From Oscillospiraceae bacterium (GTDB lineage Bacteria; Bacillota; Clostridia; Oscillospirales; Oscillospiraceae), in NCBI GenBank assembly GCA_015067465.1, contig SVMK01000012.1, positions 1-37,855 on the forward strand: a stretch of 37,855 nucleotides of DNA, in the 5' to 3' direction. Below the pieces are notes generated by a model that had not been told where the DNA came from, ran no database searches, and saw nothing but the letters and a program-made list of their open reading frames with translations. A program made the translations under genes and the position numbers. Below, piece after piece: positions 1-7,543 of the stretch. Position 1 is the stretch's first letter. Each line of letters opens with the position of its first letter.

Positions 1-1
1 T

Positions 2-787
2 GCGGAGGAGCAGTATCTCCCCCACGGCGACTGGCAGCGCTGGGAAAAGCGGCTGGAACGCAGCTTTACTCCCGCGGAAACGCTGCTGAAAAAGCTGCGC
101 GCGGTGAAGGAATCGTATGAAACGGATAGCATCATTGCCGCGCAGCGCATTGCGGAAGCGGCGTTTGACGAGGTGCTCGGCCTGGTTTGCCCCGGTATGA
201 CGGAGCGCGAGCTTGCGGCGGAACTGACTTACCGTATGCTGCTCCACGGCGGCGAGGGCAACAGCTTTGCCCCCATAGTGCTCACAGGCAGCAGAACCAG
301 CATGCCCCACGGCGTGCCGGGCGATGCGGTGCTGCGCGCGGGCGATTTTGTTACGATGGATTTCGGCTGCATCAAAAACGGCTACTGTTCGGACATGACG
401 CGCACCGTGGCCCTCGGCCATGCAACGAACGAGATGCGCGCGGTTTACGATACCGTGCTGCGTGCGCAGCTTGCAGGCATAGAGATTGCCCGCGCGGGCG
501 TTACGGGTGCGCAGGTGCACGCTGCCGGGGCAAAGGTGATCGAGGATGCCGGCTGGGGCGAGTATTTTGGACACAGCTTCGGTCACAGCGTTGGGCTGGA
601 GATTCACGAAGCGCCCAATGCAAGTCCGGCCAATCAGGCGGGACTGCCGGCAGGCGCGATCATCACCGCAGAACCGGGCATTTATATTCCGGGGAAATTC
701 GGCGTGCGGATTGAAGACATGATTTATATTACAGGTAACGGATGCGTGAACCTGACAAGAGCGCCCAAGGAGCTTTTGGTTATATAA
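2..787 (+). CDS. M24 family metallopeptidase (Xaa-Pro aminopeptidase-like), 5' end missing
   Basis: The reading frame is open from the left edge, so the N-terminal part lies outside the window; 261 residues are visible. They form the pita-bread catalytic domain of the M24 family, which removes N-terminal residues next to proline using two metal ions. The expected metal ligands are visible in order: Asp in 'TMDFG', Asp in 'CSDMTRT', His in 'GHSVGLEIHE', Glu in 'TAEPGIY' and Glu in 'VRIEDM'. The visible part begins with a charged helix before the catalytic domain, as in PepP/PepQ-like proteins that carry an N-terminal creatinase-like domain. An internal ATG at 104 is not the start, because the frame continues upstream without a stop. 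Only 43 bases separate it from the transketolase genes. The exact peptidase subtype cannot be decided from the fragment. Confidence 0.9.
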   Translation, partial: AEEQYLPHGDWQRWEKRLERSFTPAETLLKKLRAVKESYETDSIIAAQRIAEAAFDEVLGLVCPGMTERELAAELTYRMLLHGGEGNSFAPIVLTGSRTSMPHGVPGDAVLRAGDFVTMDFGCIKNGYCSDMTRTVALGHATNEMRAVYDTVLRAQLAGIEIARAGVTGAQVHAAGAKVIEDAGWGEYFGHSFGHSVGLEIHEAPNASPANQAGLPAGAIITAEPGIYIPGKFGVRIEDMIYITGNGCVNLTRAPKELLVI

Positions 788-830
788 ATACTCATCATTA
801 CAAATAATTCTTATTACGGAGGAAAAGCAT

Positions 831-1661
831 ATGCCACTTACTGCAAAGCGCGCAGAGGAACTGAAGGAACTCTGCCGTCGGTTCAGAGTCAGCGCTCTGA
901 CCGCAATCCACGGCGTCCAGTCCGGACATCCCGGCGGAAGCCTTTCTGTGTGCGAAATTCTTGCCCTGCTGTATCAGGAGCGCATGAACGTTTCTGCCGA
1001 CAGACAGGACGATCCCAACCGCGATCGTTTGGTGCTGAGTAAGGGCCATGCGGCGCCCATGCTCTATGTCAATCTGGTTGAGAAGGGCTTTCTGCCCGCT
1101 GACAGCATGAGCACCCTGCGCGTGATTGACAGCGAACTGCAGGGCCATCCCAGCATGCACACGCCCGGCGTTGAAATGCCTGCAGGCCCGCTCGGCCTCG
1201 GTCTTGCCGCGGCACAGGGCATGGCAATGGGCATGAAGCTCGACGGCTCCACCGGCCGCGTTTACGCCGTGCTCGGCGACGGCGAGCTCAACGAGGGCTG
1301 CATCTGGGAAGCCGCCATGTCCGCACCCAAATTTGCGCTGGATAATCTCTGCGCCGTTGTGGACTGGAACCATGTTCAGCTCGACGGCACCACAGAACAG
1401 ATCATGCCCATCCGCGACCTCGCGGGCAAGTGGCGTGCGTTCGGCTGGAATGTGATCGAATGCGACGGTCACGATCTTGCCGCGCTGGATGCTGCGTTTG
1501 ACGCAGCCGAGGCATGCAAGGGCGTGCCGAGCGTGATCATTGCCGACACCGTGAAGGGCAAGGGCGTTTCCTTCATGGAAGGCCAGAGCAAGTGGCACGG
1601 TTCCGCCATTGATGCGGAGAGCTATGCCAAGGCCATGGAAGAACTGGGAGGTAATGCATAA
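831..1661 (+). CDS. Transketolase, N-terminal (TPP-binding) subunit
   Basis: 276 residues, the size of the N-terminal half of split transketolases common in Firmicutes and archaea. It binds thiamine diphosphate and Mg2+ and works with the next gene product to move two-carbon units between sugar phosphates in the non-oxidative pentose phosphate pathway. Visible motifs are 'HPGGSLS' near residue 30, 'SKGHAAP' (about 67-73), and the TPP motif 'GDGELNEG' followed by 'DWNHVQLDG' (about 145-185). The ATG at 831 has an excellent ribosome binding site (GGAGG at 818-822). The stop shares one base with the next start (TAATG), which implies translational coupling and equal amounts of the two subunits. 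Confidence 0.96.
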   Translation: MPLTAKRAEELKELCRRFRVSALTAIHGVQSGHPGGSLSVCEILALLYQERMNVSADRQDDPNRDRLVLSKGHAAPMLYVNLVEKGFLPADSMSTLRVIDSELQGHPSMHTPGVEMPAGPLGLGLAAAQGMAMGMKLDGSTGRVYAVLGDGELNEGCIWEAAMSAPKFALDNLCAVVDWNHVQLDGTTEQIMPIRDLAGKWRAFGWNVIECDGHDLAALDAAFDAAEACKGVPSVIIADTVKGKGVSFMEGQSKWHGSAIDAESYAKAMEELGGNA

Positions 1662-2599
1662 TGGCAAAAGCAATCAGAGAAGTTTACGGTACCGTCCTGA
1701 AGGAACTGGGCGAGACCAATAAGAACATTGTAGTTCTCGACGCCGACCTCTCCGGCTCTACCAAAACCGCCATTTTCGGCAAGGCATATCCCGAACGCTT
1801 TTTCAACATGGGCATTGCCGAGAGCAATATGGTTGCCACCGCTGCCGGACTTTCCACCACCGGAAAGATCCCCTTTGTCAACACATTTACCGTTTTTCTC
1901 ACATCTCTGGGCCTTTGCGCCACGCGCGGACAGGTTTGCTACGGCAACCTGAACGTGAAGCTCGGCGGCGCTTACTGCGGCATGAGCGACGCGCTTGACG
2001 GCGCAACGCACCATGCGCTGGAGGATATTGCCGTGATGCGCTCTCTGCCCAATATGAAGGTGATCGTCCCCTCCGACGAAACTTCCACCCGCTGGGCAAC
2101 GAAATATGCCGTGGACACCTACGGTCCGATGTATCTGCGCCTGAGCCGCGATGTGTATCCCGATCTCTATGCCGAGGGTACGGAATTTGAGATGGGCAAG
2201 GGCAACATTGTGCGCGACGGCAGCGATGTAACCGTGATTGCCTGCGGTATCATGGTGCATAAGGCGCTGGAAGCTGCGAAGATGATGGAGGAAAAGGGCG
2301 TGTCTGTTCGCGTGGTGGATATGTATTCCATCAAGCCGATCGACAAGGACCTGATCCTTAAGTGCGCTGCGGAAACCGGCGCGATCGTTACGGCCGAAGA
2401 GCACAATATCTACGGCGGACTCGGCAGCGCAGTCAGCGAGGTTCTCGCATGGGGCGGCGCGGCTGCGCCCACGGAGTATGTCGGCTTGCAGGACGTCTTT
2501 ACCGAATCCGGCAAGTACGGCGATTTGCTGCGCAAGTACGGCATCGATGCCAACGGCGTTGTTGCCGGCATTGAGAAGGTTCTCAAGCGCAAAAAGTAA
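1661..2599 (+). CDS. Transketolase, C-terminal (pyrimidine-binding) subunit
   Basis: 312 residues matching the C-terminal half of transketolase: the pyrimidine-binding domain followed by the transketolase C domain. Visible features are 'GIAESNMVATAAGLS' (about 52-66), which carries the conserved Glu that activates the thiamine ring, and a C-terminal domain starting around residue 190 that ends near 'GLQDVFTESG'. It forms one enzyme with the product of 831-1661, whose stop codon it overlaps by one base. A GC-rich hairpin follows its stop at 2604-2626. Confidence 0.96.
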   Translation: MAKAIREVYGTVLKELGETNKNIVVLDADLSGSTKTAIFGKAYPERFFNMGIAESNMVATAAGLSTTGKIPFVNTFTVFLTSLGLCATRGQVCYGNLNVKLGGAYCGMSDALDGATHHALEDIAVMRSLPNMKVIVPSDETSTRWATKYAVDTYGPMYLRLSRDVYPDLYAEGTEFEMGKGNIVRDGSDVTVIACGIMVHKALEAAKMMEEKGVSVRVVDMYSIKPIDKDLILKCAAETGAIVTAEEHNIYGGLGSAVSEVLAWGGAAAPTEYVGLQDVFTESGKYGDLLRKYGIDANGVVAGIEKVLKRKK

Positions 2600-2603
2600 T
2601 TTG

Positions 2604-2626
2604 GATTTCGCCGCGTGTGCGGCGAA
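2604..2626 (+). terminator. GC-rich hairpin after the transketolase genes
   Basis: Perfect arms TTCGCCGC (2607-2614) and GCGGCGAA (2619-2626) with a GTGT loop lie just after the transketolase stop. No clear run of T follows, so termination is plausible but not certain. Confidence 0.4.
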
Positions 2627-2688
2627 TCATACCGTTATTTTGCAAAAAACGGCGCTGCGACGCACCGATTTTGCAACGCAAGGCAGAT

Positions 2689-2717
2689 CCCCCGTTTCTC
2701 CGTCCGGGAAACGGGGG
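2689..2717 (+). terminator. Second hairpin between transketolase and galactokinase
   Basis: Ten-base perfect arms CCCCCGTTTC (2689-2698) and GAAACGGGGG (2708-2717) with a nine-base loop, followed by GCGCTTTGCC. It may act with the upstream hairpin to isolate the galactokinase unit, or be part of its leader. The T tract is weak. Confidence 0.4.
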
Positions 2718-2793
2718 CGCTTTGCCCTGTTTGCTGCCTGCGTGGCAGCAAAATTGCCCGACGGATTCAAATGCGCAGGCGAGGAGGTGCACC

Positions 2794-3855
2794 ATGCAGT
2801 TTTTTACCCCCGGTCGAACAGAGATTATCGGCAACCACACCGACCATCAGCTCGGTCGCGTGATCGCGTCTGCGGTGCGCCTCGGCATCACGTCGGAGGT
2901 AGACATAACAACAGAACGCGTTGTACGAATAAACTCTTGCGGATACGGGCTTGTTGTGGTTGACATAACTGAAAATGAGCCGAGAGAAGACGAAATGCTG
3001 CGCGCTGCGGCGCTTGTGCGCGGCGTGGCGGCTGCGTTTTTGCAGCGGGGCTATGCGGTCGGCGGCTTTGCGGGCACAATGCGCTCCGGCCTGCCGGAAG
3101 GCGGGGGAATGTCCTCCTCGGCGGCGTTTGCGGTTTCGATCGGGAGAATATTCAACGCGCTTTACAACGGCGGCGTGGTTTCGGATGAGGAAATCGCGCA
3201 CTGCGCCCGCTTTGCGGAAAACACTTACTTTGGAAAACCGTCCGGCCTGATGGACCAGATGGCCTGCTCCGTCGGCGGAATGATATATATTGATTTTTTC
3301 ACCGGAGAGATCGTGCCGCTGCGCTGCGATCTTGCTGCGATGGGATTGCGCCTTTGCCTGACAAACACGGGCGGCAGCCATGCCCATCTGACGGATGCCT
3401 ATGCGCAAATTCCGGCGGACATGCGTGCCGCGGCTGCCGAATTCGGCCAAGAGCTTCTTGGTTATGTAAACTATGAAGATTTTCTTGCCGCTGCGCCGCC
3501 GCATGACCGCCTGCACAACAGAGCGCGGCATTTTTTTGAGGAAAATGCGCGGGTGGAGCAGATGCGTTACGCGCTGAGCGCAGGGGATGCTTCGGCCTGC
3601 ATTGCACTGATGAATGCCTCGGGACGCTCGTCGGAGCGGCTGCTGGGCAATATTCGAACGCCTGCGGGCGACGATCGGCTGGAGCGCGGCCTTGCTTTGA
3701 GCGCGCAGCTGCTCGACGGCGTTGGTGCGTGGCGCGTTCACGGCGGGGGCTTTGCAGGATGCGTGCAGGCGCTGGTGCCGGCGGAGCATCTGGAAGCGTA
3801 TTGTTCGGCAATGGAGCGCACATTTGGCGAAGGCAGTTGCAATGTTGTTATGTAA
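2794..3855 (+). CDS. galK: Galactokinase (GHMP kinase family)
   Basis: 353 residues. Galactokinase phosphorylates galactose to galactose-1-phosphate with ATP in the Leloir pathway. The galactokinase signature is at the N-terminus ('GRTEIIGNHTDHQ', about 7-19), the GHMP ATP-binding loop is 'GLPEGGGMSSSAAF' (about 100), and the third GHMP motif is 'HGGGFAGCVQA' near the C-terminus. The signature has the 'GNHTDHQ' form in place of the textbook 'GEHTDYN'; I recall this as usual for clostridial galactokinases, but could not check. The frame is open further upstream, but GAGGAGG at 2781-2787 fixes the ATG at 2794. Its neighbour is a glycoside hydrolase, which suggests use of galactose-containing glycosides. 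Confidence 0.88.
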   Translation: MQFFTPGRTEIIGNHTDHQLGRVIASAVRLGITSEVDITTERVVRINSCGYGLVVVDITENEPREDEMLRAAALVRGVAAAFLQRGYAVGGFAGTMRSGLPEGGGMSSSAAFAVSIGRIFNALYNGGVVSDEEIAHCARFAENTYFGKPSGLMDQMACSVGGMIYIDFFTGEIVPLRCDLAAMGLRLCLTNTGGSHAHLTDAYAQIPADMRAAAAEFGQELLGYVNYEDFLAAAPPHDRLHNRARHFFEENARVEQMRYALSAGDASACIALMNASGRSSERLLGNIRTPAGDDRLERGLALSAQLLDGVGAWRVHGGGFAGCVQALVPAEHLEAYCSAMERTFGEGSCNVVM

Positions 3856-3900
3856 ACAAAATTATGTAAACTGAACGGCGGGGCTGCGGAGGTGACGCTT

Positions 3901-5184
3901 ATGAATTCGTTTTCGCTCAAACCCAATATGCTGCTCGGCGTTTCGTCCGCTGCCACGGAGATTGACGGCGGTGCGCTGAACCACACATGGAACGACTGGC
4001 ATGAAAAGGGGCGCATACGCGGCGGGGATCCCGCGGTGGCTGCGGGGCATTGGGATAACTGGAAAGACGATGTGCTTTTGATGCACCGCCTCGGCGTGCA
4101 GACGTACCGTCTCGGAATCGAGTGGGCGCGCGTGGAGCCGGAGGAGGGCGTTTTTGACAAAGACGCAATCGCGCATATCAAAGAAGAACTGATGCTGCTG
4201 ATTGCGCTGGGTATAAAACCCATGGTGACGCTCCACCATTTTTCCGATCCGATGTGGTTTGCGGAAAAGGGCGGTTGGGAACGCTACGACAATGTGCGAT
4301 GCTTTCTCATCTACGTTGAGCGCGTTGTGCGCGAAATCGGACATCTTGTTTCGGAATATATCACGATCAACGAGCCGAATGTTTATGCCGCAAACGGCTA
4401 TGCGCTCGGGTTTTGGCCGCCGGGAAAGAAGAAAGCCGCCGCTGCGGCGAACGTGATGAGCAATCTTGCCGCCGCGCATATCAAGGCCTACCGCCTGATC
4501 CATGATGTGCGCCGCCAGCTCGGATTCCGAAATTCCCGCGTGAGCTTTGCAAACCATCTGCGTGTGTTTGAGCCGAAAAACAGGGTGAACCCCGTTGATC
4601 TGAGCGCTGCGGTTCGCGCTGAGCGCCGGTTTCAGACGCTGCTGACCGAAGCGATGATTACGGGCGAGTTTCACCGTCCGCTGCGCAACAACGGGCGTGA
4701 CCGAAAGGGGACTTACTGCGATTTTCACGCAGTGAGCTACTATACGCGCTCCACGGTGGCGGGATTTGGAGAGTCCGCGCGCGACGGAAGCTGCAAAAAC
4801 GATCTCGGCTGGGAGATTTTTCCCGAAGGGATTCTGCGCGTTTGCCACGGGCTGATCAAGCTGCGCGCCATGCCGATCTATATTATTGCAAACGGCACCT
4901 GCGACCAGAACGACAGCTTTCGAAGCCGCTATATCTATGAGCATCTGAAGCAGATTGCGGAAAGCAAACTGCCGATCAAGCGTTATTACTATTCCAATTT
5001 TCTGGACGGATTTTCCTGGCAGGACGGAAACTGCGCGCGCTTCGGTCTGGTGCAGACGGACGGAGACACCGGACGCCGTACAGTGAAGCGCAGCGGTGAG
5101 TTTTACGCTAAAATCATCGAACACGGCGGCGTGACGGACGCGCTTTACGAGCAATATGTCGCCGGACAGGAATACCATTTCTGA
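3901..5184 (+). CDS. Glycoside hydrolase family 1 protein with the nucleophile Glu replaced by Ala
   Basis: 427 residues, a nearly full-length GH1 TIM barrel (beta-glucosidase/phospho-beta-glycosidase clan). Conserved landmarks are present: 'GVSSAATEIDGGA' at the start, 'YRLGIEWARVEP' (69-80), 'TLHHFSDPMWF' (110-120), the acid/base motif 'INEPN' with Glu158, and 'DGFSWQDG...RFGLVQTD' near the end. The nucleophile motif, normally I/V-T-E-N-G, reads 'IIANG', so residue 330 (codon GCA at 4888-4890) is Ala. The sugar-binding Gln of the first barrel strand is Glu20. Either the protein does not hydrolyse glycosides by the usual retaining mechanism, or it is a binding or sensor protein. The ATG at 3901 is chosen because GGAGG at 3888-3892 lies 8 bases upstream; a GTG at 3892 falls inside that site. 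No signal peptide is seen, so it is probably cytoplasmic. TetR gene downstream. Confidence 0.88.
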   Translation: MNSFSLKPNMLLGVSSAATEIDGGALNHTWNDWHEKGRIRGGDPAVAAGHWDNWKDDVLLMHRLGVQTYRLGIEWARVEPEEGVFDKDAIAHIKEELMLLIALGIKPMVTLHHFSDPMWFAEKGGWERYDNVRCFLIYVERVVREIGHLVSEYITINEPNVYAANGYALGFWPPGKKKAAAAANVMSNLAAAHIKAYRLIHDVRRQLGFRNSRVSFANHLRVFEPKNRVNPVDLSAAVRAERRFQTLLTEAMITGEFHRPLRNNGRDRKGTYCDFHAVSYYTRSTVAGFGESARDGSCKNDLGWEIFPEGILRVCHGLIKLRAMPIYIIANGTCDQNDSFRSRYIYEHLKQIAESKLPIKRYYYSNFLDGFSWQDGNCARFGLVQTDGDTGRRTVKRSGEFYAKIIEHGGVTDALYEQYVAGQEYHF

Positions 5185-5225
5185 ACACCGCGCAGCGCCG
5201 CGGCTGAGGGGAGGAAAACGGAACT

Positions 5226-5810
5226 ATGCCGAGAAAAACACAGCGCAGCACCCGCGGCCGCATTGTTTCGGCGGCCTGGAAGCTTTTTTACGAACAGGGC
5301 TATGAGGAAACCACGGTGGAGGATATTATCGACCTTTCCGGAACGAGCAAAGGTACATTTTATCACTATTTCGAGGGGAAGGATGCGCTGCTCGGCTCGC
5401 TGAGCGTGCTGTTTGACGAGAAATATGAGGAACTGATTCCCACCATCGCGCCGGATATGAATGCGCTGGATGTGCTGGCTTACCTCAACCGCGAGCTGTT
5501 TTCCATGATTGAGTCCGCCATTCCGCTGGAGCTGCTGGCGCGGCTGCTGTCCACACAGCTGACAACGCGCGGCGAAAAGCATCTGATGGACCGCAACCGC
5601 GTTTATTTCCGACTTTTGCGCGAAACGGTTGCGCGCGGGCAGGAACGCGGCGAAATCCGCACAGACATGACCGTAAACGAGATTATCAAGGGCTATGCGC
5701 TGCTGGAGCGCGCTTTGATGTATGACTGGTGTCTTTGCGGCGGCGCTTACAATTTGATCCGCTATTCCGAAGGAATGATGGGGATGTTTTTGCAAAATTA
5801 TAAAAAATAA
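5226..5810 (+). CDS. TetR/AcrR family transcriptional regulator
   Basis: 194 residues. The N-terminal helix-turn-helix is typical: 'RIVSAAWKLFYEQGYEETTV' leads into 'IIDLSGTSKGTFYHYFEGKD' (about 11-52). The C-terminal 140 residues are the helical ligand-binding and dimer domain, whose ligand cannot be read. RBS GGGGAGG at 5209-5215. It lies 41 bases after the GH1-like gene, and two inverted repeats (5822-5853 and 5881-5927) lie between it and the symporter gene, so these are candidate operators for it. Confidence 0.9.
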   Translation: MPRKTQRSTRGRIVSAAWKLFYEQGYEETTVEDIIDLSGTSKGTFYHYFEGKDALLGSLSVLFDEKYEELIPTIAPDMNALDVLAYLNRELFSMIESAIPLELLARLLSTQLTTRGEKHLMDRNRVYFRLLRETVARGQERGEIRTDMTVNEIIKGYALLERALMYDWCLCGGAYNLIRYSEGMMGMFLQNYKK

Positions 5811-5821
5811 TTTCGCGACTA

Positions 5822-5853
5822 TTTTTCGTATAGACTGTGGTCTAATCGAAAAA
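5822..5853. promoter_or_regulatory. Imperfect 14-bp-arm dyad, candidate TetR operator
   Basis: The arms TTTTTCGTATAGAC and GTCTAATCGAAAAA match at 12 of 14 positions around a TGTG centre. The core TAGAC-TGTG-GTCTA has the size of a TetR-family operator and lies 11 bases after the tetR stop. It could instead act as a weak terminator, but the stem is AT-rich. Confidence 0.4.
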
Positions 5854-5880
5854 CGCAGCAATTTCAATGAAAATATATCG

Positions 5881-5927
5881 AATAGAGAACACGGTATGAA
5901 CCATTGGTTTATACCGTGTTCTCTATT
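5881..5927. promoter_or_regulatory. 47-bp near-perfect palindrome upstream of the symporter promoter
   Basis: Outer arms of 17 bases (5881-5897 and 5911-5927) are perfect complements. The interior AACCA-T-TGGTT (5899-5909) is also perfectly symmetric, and the only interruption is a G:T pair at 5898/5910. The centre is at 5904. The right end overlaps the predicted -35 element. It is either a large operator or a tetR terminator, since a T-rich stretch follows at 5936-5943. Confidence 0.65.
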
Positions 5928-5954
5928 GCGGTCTGTTTTTCTTTGTGCTATGAT
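5926..5954 (+). promoter_or_regulatory. Predicted sigma-A promoter of the symporter gene
   Basis: TTGCGG (5926-5931), a 17-base spacer, then TATGAT (5949-5954). The ribosome binding site GAGGAG and the ATG at 5992 follow. The -35 is weak, which fits a regulated promoter. Confidence 0.5.
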
Positions 5955-5991
5955 ATCGCCGTTGCAAGAATAAAAAGAGGAGAAAAAGAAA

Positions 5992-7434
5992 ATGGAAAGT
6001 ATCGTATTTATCATTTACCTTGCATTTATGCTGGGTATCGGCGTGTTCTTCTTCGTGAAGAGCCGCAACGGCGGTGAGAAGGATTACTTCCTCGGCGGCC
6101 GCCAGATGGGCCCCTGGGTGTCCGCTCTGTCCGCCGGCGCTTCCGATATGAGCGCCTGGGTTCTGATGGGGCTGCCCGCTTCCATCTATGCAATGGGCAT
6201 CGGTCAGGCGTGGATTGCCATCGGTCTTGCCATCGGCTACACGCTCAGCTGGGTGTTTGAAGCGCCACGTCTGCGTAAGTTCACCATCGCAGCGAACGAC
6301 TCCATCACCGTTCCCCAGTATCTCAGCAACCGTTTCCTGGCAAAGAATAAGGCGCTGCAGATTGTCTGCGCTGTGATTTTCCTGGTGGCTTACACTATTT
6401 ATGCGGCTTCCTCCATGAAAGCCTGCGGCACCCTGTTCCACACCGTTATCGGCATTGACGAAAAAGTTGCGATGTATATCGCGGCGGTCGTTATCCTGGT
6501 TTACACCTTCCTCGGCGGCTTCAACGCCGTTTGCTGGACGGACTTTTTCCAGGGCCTGCTGATGCTGGCCGCGCTGCTGATCGCGCCGATTTTTGCGCTG
6601 GCGGTTATCAATGCCGGCGGCGGTGCTGCCAGCGCAGCCGAGCTGCCTGAGAATTACTGGAATCTCTTTGCCAACTGGAAAGATATTGTTTCCGGCCTTG
6701 GCTGGGGTCTCGGTTATTTCGGCATGCCGCATATCATCGTTCGCTTTATGTCCCTGCGTTCCGACAAGGATCTGAAGAAGAGCGCAAAGATCGGCATTGC
6801 ATGGAACGTTCTGATCGTTATCTTCTCCGTTGCAGCCGGCTGCATCGGTCATCTGCTGATGGGTGAAATCGCCGATAGCTCCACTGTGTTTATCCAGATG
6901 GTTCGCAAGCTGTTCCCGGCGCTGATCTCCGGTATTCTGCTTTCTGCAATTCTCGCGGCATCCATGTCCACGGCGGACAGCCAGCTGCTGGCTTCCGCAT
7001 CCGCTTTTGCAAGCGACGTTTATAAGCCCGTGTTCCGCAAGGGCAAGGCAAGCGATAAGGAAATGCTTTGGGCGTGCCGCTTTGTTGTGCTTGCAATTTC
7101 GGTTGTTGCGGTTATCATCGCATCCAACCCCAACAGCGGCACCATCATGGGCCTGGTTGAAAACGCATGGGGTCTGTTCGGCGCAGCCTTCGGTCCCGTT
7201 ATCATGCTCAGCCTGTTCTGGAAGCGCTTTAACTTTGCAGGCGCTCTGTCCGGCATCATCGCCGGTGCGCTGGTTGATGTGCTCTGGCTTGTCTGCCTCA
7301 GCCATCTCGGCATCTATGAGATTATCCCCGGCTGCGCTGCCGGTCTGATTGTTTCTGTGCTTGTCACTTTGGCCACGCCGGCGCCCGGCAAGGACGTCTG
7401 CGACCTGTACGACAGCGTGGATGCAATCGAATAA
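5992..7434 (+). CDS. putP: Sodium/proline symporter (solute:sodium symporter family)
   Basis: 480 residues with about 13 hydrophobic helices and no signal peptide, the usual size of PutP. It imports a small solute, probably proline, coupled to Na+. Family marks are the N-terminal 'DYFLGGRQMGPWVSALSAGA' (about 28-47), 'SAWVLMGLPA' in helix 2, the family signature 'GGFNAVCWTDFFQG' (about 172-185) and 'ILAASMSTADSQLL' (about 320-333), whose Ser/Thr residues belong to the second shell of the Na+ site in this fold. The ATG at 5992 has AGAGGAG 10 bases upstream. It is a single-gene unit ending at a strong terminator. The large palindrome at its promoter suggests tight control, possibly osmotic or by the neighbouring TetR. 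Proline as substrate is inferred from overall similarity only. Confidence 0.9.
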   Translation: MESIVFIIYLAFMLGIGVFFFVKSRNGGEKDYFLGGRQMGPWVSALSAGASDMSAWVLMGLPASIYAMGIGQAWIAIGLAIGYTLSWVFEAPRLRKFTIAANDSITVPQYLSNRFLAKNKALQIVCAVIFLVAYTIYAASSMKACGTLFHTVIGIDEKVAMYIAAVVILVYTFLGGFNAVCWTDFFQGLLMLAALLIAPIFALAVINAGGGAASAAELPENYWNLFANWKDIVSGLGWGLGYFGMPHIIVRFMSLRSDKDLKKSAKIGIAWNVLIVIFSVAAGCIGHLLMGEIADSSTVFIQMVRKLFPALISGILLSAILAASMSTADSQLLASASAFASDVYKPVFRKGKASDKEMLWACRFVVLAISVVAVIIASNPNSGTIMGLVENAWGLFGAAFGPVIMLSLFWKRFNFAGALSGIIAGALVDVLWLVCLSHLGIYEIIPGCAAGLIVSVLVTLATPAPGKDVCDLYDSVDAIE

Positions 7435-7460
7435 TCCGGCTCCATCGCCGGAAATACATA

Positions 7461-7500
7461 AAAAACCTCCCCGTCCGCAGTTTGGACGGGGAGGTTTTTT
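7461..7500. terminator. Bidirectional intrinsic terminator
   Basis: Perfect 16-base arms AAAAACCTCCCCGTCC (7461-7476) and GGACGGGGAGGTTTTT (7484-7499), with a seven-base loop and further T. It ends the symporter gene on the plus strand and the MATE gene on the minus strand. Confidence 0.95.
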
Positions 7501-7543
7501 CGGATTTTTTTGGGGAAAACAGCGGCGTGACGATGCTGCGCGC

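Noticed and set aside
2617-2793. N-terminal extension of galactokinase
   Set aside because: The frame is open, but the extension crosses a strong hairpin (2689-2717), while the perfect ribosome binding site and the family signature point to ATG 2794.
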